Positions 34,089 through 64,000 of a DNA stretch of 64,000 bases are shown here, piece after piece. Location of the stretch: the NCBI RefSeq assembly GCF_964019385.1, contig NC_088646.1:8970571-9034570 (forward strand). The letters are read 5' to 3'. Position 1 is the stretch's first letter. Each line of letters starts with the position of its first letter. Both the position numbers and the translations under genes were made by a program. Origin of the DNA: Sycon ciliatum (Eukaryota > Porifera > Calcarea > Leucosolenida > Sycettidae). Below the pieces are notes generated by a model. That model searched no databases and was not told the DNA's origin. It saw only the letters and a program-made list of their open reading frames with translations.

Positions 34089-36743
34089 CTAGTCAGCAGC
34101 TTCGGCCTCTGGCTCAGCAAGACCCCTCGAATTCTGCACTCGTTTGATGAGCAGAGCAATATGCCGCTTCAGCTCGATCGAGCTGCTTGGCATGGTCAGA
34201 TTTGTATCGAGCACAACCTCCGACTCATCTTTGGTCTTGTGGAAATGAGTGCTGATGACGTGTATTAGCGACGCATCTGTCATCTCCTCCCAGCCAATTG
34301 GGTCGGTTGGCGAACTGATCTCAGGAGAGAGGACTGCCCCGAACATCTCAACCTCTTCCGGCGTCAGGCGCAGGTAGAAGCGCAGAAGAATGAGCATGGT
34401 ACGTGTACCAGCACTTAACTCCACACTGCTGCGATTCAGTTCCTGGCGCTGTGTCTCCTCTATGTCCAGGATGTCCATAATGTGCTGGTAGCTACGACTG
34501 AGCAGCATGTCCAGGCATCCCAGATGGGTGGGTGTCTGCTGCTTTATGCGAATCAGCAAGCGCTTCTGTAGCATGCGAAACTCAGCAGCTCGCTGCTCCA
34601 GGGAGGTGAGAGACTCGTTGAGCGCTTTCCGCTTCTCCAGGTGGTCATCAATCAGTGCAAAATACTCCTTCAGTGGTAGATCGCTTGTTATGCTCAGCTC
34701 CAATGGAGCTGTCTGACTCTTGGTCGAGTCGGTAGTGGAGAAGTACTTTTCCAGCCTGTCTGCAAATTCTTCCATCACCATCCAGAGAGCCTGGAAGACC
34801 TCGCTCTGAATGCGATAGCGGTTGGAGTGCTTGGCGGCCAGTATTGATACAGACATGCCGCCAGGGAGACTAAGCGTCAGGGCGTTGTGATTCTGGGACT
34901 CAGTCTGGCGTTCAACATCGCTGAACAGCTCCAACAGGTCGACGCACGGTTTGTTGCTATTGAGGACCATCTTGCACGCCGCATCTTTCACCACCTTGAC
35001 GGACTTGGCAAAGAGTGTAATGGGTAGTCTGATGTTATGCACCAGTGAATTGGGATATCCAGTGGCGGACGTGTAAGAAGCCACAACTGTAGCCGACGCA
35101 TTGCATACGGTTGTGTCGCTAGCGACGAAAAAGTGGAAAAGGAGCTCGGAGGAGCTTCCAGCAGCGACCCGACTGACGACTATACCAGGCGGGTTGACGA
35201 TGACGGGCTCGACACAGCGTACAGTAACGGCGACTTCGTGTGCACCACCTTCACTCGGGGCATGTATTGTGAGCTTGACGACTGCGCATGGCCGAGGAGC
35301 GCCCTCATTTCCCTCGCCAAAACAAGCCACGAGCTCTCCAGGTGGAAGCTCCATGATCAGTCTCTGCTGGGTTTCAACACGCAGCTCTGTCGTCACCTTT
35401 TTCACATCAATGTCCTCCGGCGGTGCCTCGCGCTTTTCAATGGAGTCGATGAGCTGCATGAGTTTTTCAATATCGCCTGTTGTCACGTCCGTATTGCGTC
35501 TCTGTGAGAGTGGGTTGACTTGTTGTAGAGGCTCGGTTCCCAGGTAGGAGCATGTGATGCAGCCGTTGTCACCTAATGTTACGATCAGGCCACGCTGCTC
35601 CTTGTCCTGGCTGCCGAAAGACGCCACTGCCACTGCTATCGGAGTGGACGTTGGGAAGTTGGTGGCCCACGCTAGGCGCGTGTTGCTGAGCACGGCCAGG
35701 GAGCCGCTGTCGTGATACGATAGCAGCGTCAGCACCTCCACGGACGGCTTCTCGCCCGCCCTGTCGGGCCGGGCACAGCTCAGTGCATACGGCGCAAAGC
35801 AGGAGGCCGGTGAGTCTAGCTTCTTGGCGAAGAGAATGACACCGTTCATACCTATGCAGAAGAGTGACCGCTCTCCCAGCACCATCAGGCACGTGTCGTC
35901 TTCGTCCTCTTCAACGTCACCTATTCCCGGCACCGCTCGTTTTCGATCGTAGTCTATCATCACCTCATGGATGTCCAGGATCATCTCTCCCAGGTCAACG
36001 GACCAATCGGGAGATACGCGCTGCGTGGACTGTGATGCCAGGGTGTCAAGCCCGTGGCTCGTAGCAGCCTTGGCAATGGCCGTGTACTTGAAACACTGTA
36101 CCTGGCGTGTGCTCGAAGCTGTCAGCAATGCAGTCAGACTCTGGCTGTACGCGATGGGTCCCGGCAGCAGAAAGCTAGGTAGATAGCAACCATAATGCAG
36201 GACGGCCGCGTCAAACGTGTAGATCATGCCGTCCAGGCTCTGCACGCAGATGCACTCGGTGCCGTCGGTTTTGCCGAATGAGCCCTGGCACATGTTGTAA
36301 GCAACGTGTTTCAGCGCGTGGCGGTAGCATTCCTCGAGTGTGTATGCTGCACCCGCCTGACTATCGCTACTGCCACCAGTGGTAGCACCACTGGCAGCCT
36401 GTGCTGATTTGCTCTGCTTCCTCAGACTGTAGACAGCCAAGCGCCTTGGCATGAGCACAGCAATGCTAATGTCCTTGTCGTGCGCACCGAACCGACCACA
36501 CATCACCTGCAGGATGGGATCGCCTCCCAGGTTCTTTTCCGCCAGTACATCGCTGGCTTGGAAGCCATTCGGTGTTGGCTGGTACACGCGCAGGCAGCCC
36601 TTCAGGCTGCCCACCACGATCTTGCTACCTGTTGGTTGGTTGTCGCAGTTGGCCACGCACATCGCCGACGGGTTGAACTCTTCGTTGCCGTCTCCCGCTA
36701 CTGTTCGCCACCATTCCCTGGCTCGGAACTGGGACATGGTCAC
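34089..36743 (-). CDS. BBS9: BBS9 / PTHB1, BBSome subunit
   Basis: A core subunit of the BBSome, the coat complex that moves membrane proteins into and out of cilia. 884 residues in one exon, almost the human length (887). It starts MSQFRAREWWRTVAGDGNEEF (human MSLFKARDWWSTILGDKEEF); the ATG two codons upstream is also possible. The N-terminal half fits the beta-propeller (IVVGSLKGCLRVYQP, DPILQV), followed by the GAE-type and helical regions, and the end has LIHVISTHFHK and LKRHIALL as in the family. It is intronless, unlike the heavily split HOOK nearby, so either a retrocopy origin or intron loss is possible; no poly(A) relic or flanking duplication was noticed. Confidence 0.95.
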   Translation of the reverse strand: MTMSQFRAREWWRTVAGDGNEEFNPSAMCVANCDNQPTGSKIVVGSLKGCLRVYQPTPNGFQASDVLAEKNLGGDPILQVMCGRFGAHDKDISIAVLMPRRLAVYSLRKQSKSAQAASGATTGGSSDSQAGAAYTLEECYRHALKHVAYNMCQGSFGKTDGTECICVQSLDGMIYTFDAAVLHYGCYLPSFLLPGPIAYSQSLTALLTASSTRQVQCFKYTAIAKAATSHGLDTLASQSTQRVSPDWSVDLGEMILDIHEVMIDYDRKRAVPGIGDVEEDEDDTCLMVLGERSLFCIGMNGVILFAKKLDSPASCFAPYALSCARPDRAGEKPSVEVLTLLSYHDSGSLAVLSNTRLAWATNFPTSTPIAVAVASFGSQDKEQRGLIVTLGDNGCITCSYLGTEPLQQVNPLSQRRNTDVTTGDIEKLMQLIDSIEKREAPPEDIDVKKVTTELRVETQQRLIMELPPGELVACFGEGNEGAPRPCAVVKLTIHAPSEGGAHEVAVTVRCVEPVIVNPPGIVVSRVAAGSSSELLFHFFVASDTTVCNASATVVASYTSATGYPNSLVHNIRLPITLFAKSVKVVKDAACKMVLNSNKPCVDLLELFSDVERQTESQNHNALTLSLPGGMSVSILAAKHSNRYRIQSEVFQALWMVMEEFADRLEKYFSTTDSTKSQTAPLELSITSDLPLKEYFALIDDHLEKRKALNESLTSLEQRAAEFRMLQKRLLIRIKQQTPTHLGCLDMLLSRSYQHIMDILDIEETQRQELNRSSVELSAGTRTMLILLRFYLRLTPEEVEMFGAVLSPEISSPTDPIGWEEMTDASLIHVISTHFHKTKDESEVVLDTNLTMPSSSIELKRHIALLIKRVQNSRGLAEPEAEAAD

Positions 36744-38314
36744 AACTGTCTACACTCGTACATGCACTGTGCTTTTTTCTTCAAAACTAACACCGCCAGC
36801 AGTCCGCTAGGCACAGGTCCTGGAGTCGATCAAAGTCAGTGCAAGACCTAGGACCGGTTGATGTCATGAATGCTAACCTCAATCTTCGATCAAGCAAGCG
36901 ACTACCAATACCATGAAGACGGAAGGCAGGGCCGAGGGACTATTTCCTTGTTCTTTCCCCTTTCAGGCTTTCTACAACAGTATCAGCAGTTTATTTACAA
37001 ATACATTCTCTCAATGATCCGCTGAAAGGACCAAGGAGGAGGTAGTGCAGCTAGCTGAGAGTGATCAGAGATTGACTCGGAGGGGAAGAAGCAAGAATTA
37101 TTTTGAAGAAAATGTAGGCATACTGCCGGCCGCATAGGCTGCTAGGCGCGAATCGGTGTGATCGCGCGAGCACCAGCGAGTACGTGATCCGACTGATCGT
37201 GAGTAGGTCACACGCGTTGCTATTGGTAACGTCTTGACAGTGGATTTTTCCTCGGCTTTAGTTTAGACCATAAAATAATTACCACTGAGTCTGTAGACGA
37301 CTCGATGATTTTCCTGTTCTCTCTTCTGTTCTGTCTTCACCATGATGTATCAGTTCTCTTGTCCTGGTCTCGGTACGTCATTCATTGTACAGTCATCATT
37401 ATCATCGCTACACCAAGATCATGTGCTCTTGCCACTGAGTCTTGGCATTATTCTCGCGTTGTAACAGTACAGCGTTGGGTGGGATACAGTCCTGTCGTTG
37501 CCAACAGCAACAAGGAATGCCGAGACCAACGGTCACCGATTTGATACAAGGCATTATGCAGGCTAGAATCACATCCCCATTGTGATCATAATCAAGATCG
37601 ACCCACTCGCGCGACAACCATGCTGCACACTCCTGACATGGGACTGTGGCTGAGATATCCCAGACTGTTATCAGCCTGATGTACATGTAGAAATATTACC
37701 AATGATGAGGACAATATTTCGAAGTATCAAAGCTCAGCTGAACACTCATAATATAATTATAACGTTAGAAGAGATAACAGTGAACACAAATGGAAACATT
37801 ACTAGAGAATAGATCGGGAAATGCGGACTTCAAACTTCAAGCCTTCTTAAAAACTAACAACGATAACTGTGACAAAGCAGCAGAGGTACCAGCACCAACA
37901 GAGGTACAACACAAGTTTCGACCTCGCCTCGCCAGTACATGCTCATGCCGGGCAGGAGCTGAACTATTAAAAAAAACAAAACAAAAAACGATCAAGCAAT
38001 GCAGCACATGTGAGCATCGAGAGTCATATCGCCTCTGTGTCTCATAGCAGACAGAACAAAAGCCAAAGTTACTATAGTAATACATAAAAACGGGAACACG
38101 CGCACACATCAACAGACATGCATACATACTTCAAAGTACTAGCCACATACACACACACACACTCGCACGCATGCACACACCTTAAACATAGCAAGAACAC
38201 TGTGTTGGTTGCCTGGATGGGCTAATACTAATAGCCAGGAAAAAGTCTATGCACTTCATACACACTGCCAGCAGTAGTGAGAGAAAGCAGTAAACCTGTC
38301 CTGACAGGTTCTCA
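36744..38314. other. Spacer between BBS9 and GPS2-like, no gene recognised
   Basis: The BBS9 promoter and GPS2-like 3' UTR should be here. Only short unsupported frames. A few CA units lie near 38150. Confidence 0.4.
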
Positions 38315-39670
38315 TCAATAATAAGAATTAGACCTGGACCCATGATAGCTACCTCTGCTGCGCATGGAGGAATAGTGCTGTTGCTGCTGCTGCTGCTGCT
38401 GCTGTTGTTGTTGCTGTTGTTGATGTGACTGTGCTGCTTGATCACGATGAGTGTATGCACCATGGCCATACGCATGTTGTACTGGTGCTTGCTGCTGCTG
38501 CTGCTGGGGTTGTTGCTGGATGATCTGTACGTGTTGCTGTTGCGGTGCTACATTGGCACCCGCCAAGTGCACAAGCCGCTGCTGCACATCACCATGCTCA
38601 GGGTATTCCCCATCGCCACCAGTGGGGTGCGGCAGCAGTCCGTGGTGGTGGTGCTGCTGCGGCTGCACCTGGTGGTGATGCATCACACCGATTTGACTAT
38701 GTTGCTGCTGCTGCTGTTGCTGCATGTCTGCTGGCATCTGGGTCGGCACTACTTGATACCCCGAGGGCACAAGTTGCTGCACAGGGGGTACCGAGGAGTG
38801 CCGTACACCACTGCCGGGACTGTCGAGATGGCTGCTACTGCCGCTGCTACTGCGATGCACATGGTGATGACCATGATGCACTGCAGTCACTCCTCCCGTT
38901 GCCGCACTACCACTGGCGCCGTCACCGTGCTCAATGGCCATTGGTACAGCATGCTGCACATGTCGCTGTTGCTGATGGTGTTGGTGCGGTTGCTGTGGCG
39001 GCTGCTGCTGCTGCTGCGGTTGCTGTTGTTGTTGATGATGCATGGGATGCATGTGTGACTCGCGCCGATGCTGTCCGCCCGACAGCTGCGGGTTTTGCAG
39101 TAGCGCTTGTCTGTGCATATTCACCTGGCTCTGTGCAAAGGTAGCTTGCTCATTATACTGACCCCCAGGAGACTGTGGTGCTGATGCAACACGCTTCGCT
39201 GGGTAGTGATGCCCAGCAGTTGGTGGTGATGGACTTCGCTGTCGCTTTCCACTGTCTTTGGCCCACCTTCCAGAAGCGTCTTTACGTGGTGTACCAGGTA
39301 GAACATTTCCAGTCCTATCTGTGGTCCTGTCATCAACAGCCATGTTCTCCAGGGGCTTGGCAAGGGGCTTTGCCTCACGCTGCCGTTCACGCATCTCTTT
39401 CTTCTGTGTCTTCCTTCTTTTATCATCCTCCTGATTAAGAACTTGTCTGAGCTTTGTAAACAGGTCGTGTTTTCGCTGATGCAATTCCTCCAGGTGAGCT
39501 TCTACTTCACGGATCTGTGCATCGCATTGCTCTACGGAGGTTTTCTCCAGCGCCTGCCGCTGCAGAAGCTCACCTCGCTCAGATTCTTTGCGCCTCTGCT
39601 GCAAGATATGCTGGCGCACAGCTTGCTTTTGCTGCGCCGACTGCTCAGCAGCTTTCACCAGAAAGGGCAT
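38315..39670 (-). CDS. GPS2: GPS2-like corepressor subunit, Gln/His-rich
   Basis: GPS2 is a subunit of the nuclear NCoR/SMRT-HDAC3 corepressor. The start is taken at the ATG 39670 (MPFLVKAAEQ), which lines up with human MPALLERPKL; the frame stays open upstream without an ATG. The first 110 residues are a charged coiled coil ending EELHQRKHDLFTKLRQVL, close to human LQEEKHQLFLQLKKVL, the SMRT-interaction region. A QSPGGQY motif near the middle echoes GSPGGAY. The remaining 280 residues are low-complexity Gln/His/Ser tracts (CAG and CAC repeats), longer than in human (451 against 327). The 3' end could be spliced. Other Gln-rich coiled-coil nuclear proteins are possible alternatives. Confidence 0.68.
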   Translation of the reverse strand: MPFLVKAAEQSAQQKQAVRQHILQQRRKESERGELLQRQALEKTSVEQCDAQIREVEAHLEELHQRKHDLFTKLRQVLNQEDDKRRKTQKKEMRERQREAKPLAKPLENMAVDDRTTDRTGNVLPGTPRKDASGRWAKDSGKRQRSPSPPTAGHHYPAKRVASAPQSPGGQYNEQATFAQSQVNMHRQALLQNPQLSGGQHRRESHMHPMHHQQQQQPQQQQQPPQQPHQHHQQQRHVQHAVPMAIEHGDGASGSAATGGVTAVHHGHHHVHRSSSGSSSHLDSPGSGVRHSSVPPVQQLVPSGYQVVPTQMPADMQQQQQQQHSQIGVMHHHQVQPQQHHHHGLLPHPTGGDGEYPEHGDVQQRLVHLAGANVAPQQQHVQIIQQQPQQQQQQAPVQHAYGHGAYTHRDQAAQSHQQQQQQQQQQQQQQQHYSSMRSRGSYHGSRSNSYY

Positions 39671-40784
39671 GGCAGCTAACTCAGCCCCAATCCAAGCGTA
39701 TATATAGCCAGATCGTGCAGTGGACGTCCAAGGAAGGAAAACATGAGAGAATTGCGAAGGCCTATGCGACAATCAACACACAGTCCTCTGTCACTGGCCT
39801 TTATGACGAGGCTGACTCTTGACTCCTGGTCAGGACCACTAATCAGAATTTCTCCTCCAGAGCTTTATAGTCCAACAACAAAGCAGCAGTTCTACTTGTC
39901 CGAAACGATAGGATCGTTCACTGTTCAGTACAGGTATTTGCACTAGTCCAACTATTAATTAAATACTTGGAATTGTCATGGGGAAGATTTATTCAGTGCA
40001 GCTATTGAACACAGAATATTATTGATTACAACTAATTACTTACAAGACAAGATAAAGGACAGTCTAGGGAAGCAAGGAATGGGGACAGCGTCGACCACAA
40101 GCAGGATCGACGCCCCCACAGTAAAGAAATTTATTATTTGAAATAACAATTCTGCTCCCTTCAATCAACGTTCCCAGGTTCCGTGTCTCTCGTAATCGTA
40201 TGTACGGTGTCGATGCGCATATGCATCGCATGTCTTGGCTGCTTCATGTTTCTATGGCGATTTACATGCTTCGTTTGCTCCGAAAATAATTTTTTACATG
40301 GTGATTTCTACGTCGTTGCAGGTCGGATCATCGACGGATGTTGCATCAAATGCAAAAACGACCACCCCATTTTCAAAGTAGCGGCACAGACTCAGTGCAG
40401 TGCTCAAGTCTACACAGAATGTGCTGCTTCTTTTGTGTGAATACTTCAACAACTCTGCACTACCAACCCCGAGCAAGTAGAGTGAATGGCACTGACAACA
40501 AAGAGGTTCAAAGTAGTTAGTTAGTTTGAACTCTTTCACTCAGTCTTTGCCTTGGCTGCTACAGGCTGGCCGCTGCAGTGACTTCGGCAGGTACCGTAAA
40601 TCTGCGATAAGTTCCGGCACATAGTAATAGTAACTGTTGGACAAAGGCTAGAATTATCAGAATTATTTCGTGTCTCGACCTGCAGCTAGCTGTAGTGAAA
40701 AGCCTCCAAGCATTTAGCGCCGACAAAATAGTATCTTCTCAGACCTCGTAGTAGGACTTTCCTTTATTCACTGACCCCTGTAAC
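39671..40784. other. Divergent promoter region GPS2-like / HOOK
   Basis: 1.1 kb between two genes read outward. No coding exon seen. A TACCGTAAATCTGCG end near 40593 may be a broken MITE. 5' UTRs of both genes must lie here. Confidence 0.4.
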
Positions 40785-63672
<22,888 letters not shown>

Positions 63673-64000
63673 CCCCTGCAATAGCTGCTGCAGCAACAGC
63701 AGCAGCCATCTCTGTCTCATACTTTGCACTACTTGCAACCTTGATATCTTTTCATATGGTACCAGGTAAGCCCAGCATTTGAATGCCCATTTGCGACCAT
63801 CATGCCCCCCCCACCCCCTCATCGAGAGTATACTGTTACTTTCCACTCGACTATTTTGGTTTCATAATCCCCAACTATGTTTTTGAATATTCACGCTATA
63901 CCGCTGTCCCGACCGCTGCTTTGTTGACTTTAGCTGTACAATTTGACAAAAACCAAAATAAATACAACTGCCGGCCATTGGCATCATGAACAATTCCATG

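Noticed and set aside
38438-39144. Plus-strand frames of 200 residues opposite the GPS2-like gene.
   Set aside because: They are antisense shadows of CAG/CAC-rich coding sequence.

Overview
The window is animal nuclear DNA. Its genes are split by GT-AG introns, some in many pieces. It carries BBS9, HOOK and GPS2-like genes, dinucleotide microsatellites, tRNA-derived SINEs and many small DNA-transposon relics. Gene content and repeat style fit a marine invertebrate, possibly a sponge or another early-branching animal, but nothing here fixes the phylum.

Layout. 1-9.2 kb: the 3' end of a MICU2/3-like gene (+), with an intact Ty3/gypsy LTR retrotransposon (63-4977) upstream of its first visible exon and MITEs in its introns. 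11.0-13.0 kb: a three-exon methionine sulfoxide reductase A gene (-) whose catalytic residue is encoded by in-frame UGA; a form II SECIS structure lies about 90 nt after its stop, so this is a selenoprotein gene. 13.7-15.4 kb: two 861-bp palindromic TTAA elements in head-to-head tandem. 15.4-20.2 kb: nested MITEs, a SINE and microsatellites. 20.2-21.6 kb: an ERG28 homologue (-). 21.9-24.3 kb: more MITEs. 24.7-26.3 kb: class II CPD photolyase (+), uninterrupted. 26.9-28.7 kb: MITEs. 29.0-31.5 kb: PIGZ/SMP3 GPI mannosyltransferase (-), two exons. 32.0-32.7 kb: two miniature inverted-repeat insertions and a 21-bp minisatellite. 34.1-36.7 kb: BBS9 (-), one exon. 38.3-39.7 kb: GPS2-like, Gln/His-rich (-). 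40.8-63.7 kb: a HOOK homologue in 28 exons (+), with a 5.15-kb PIF/Harbinger transposon in intron 5 and SINEs, MITEs and long CT/TG tracts in other introns.

The genes are independent eukaryotic transcription units, not a pathway cluster. HOOK, BBS9 and GPS2 concern microtubule transport, cilia and nuclear corepression; PIGZ and ERG28 are ER lipid and GPI enzymes or scaffolds; MICU is mitochondrial; MsrA and photolyase are repair enzymes.

The strongest observations are the UGA-encoded catalytic site of MsrA with its SECIS; two families of extremely small mobile insertions (28-42 bp, little more than two terminal repeats) with clear 7-bp or 8-bp target duplications; and the palindrome-of-palindromes at 13.7-15.4 kb. 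All exon models were made by eye from splice signals and family conservation and have not been checked against transcripts or databases.
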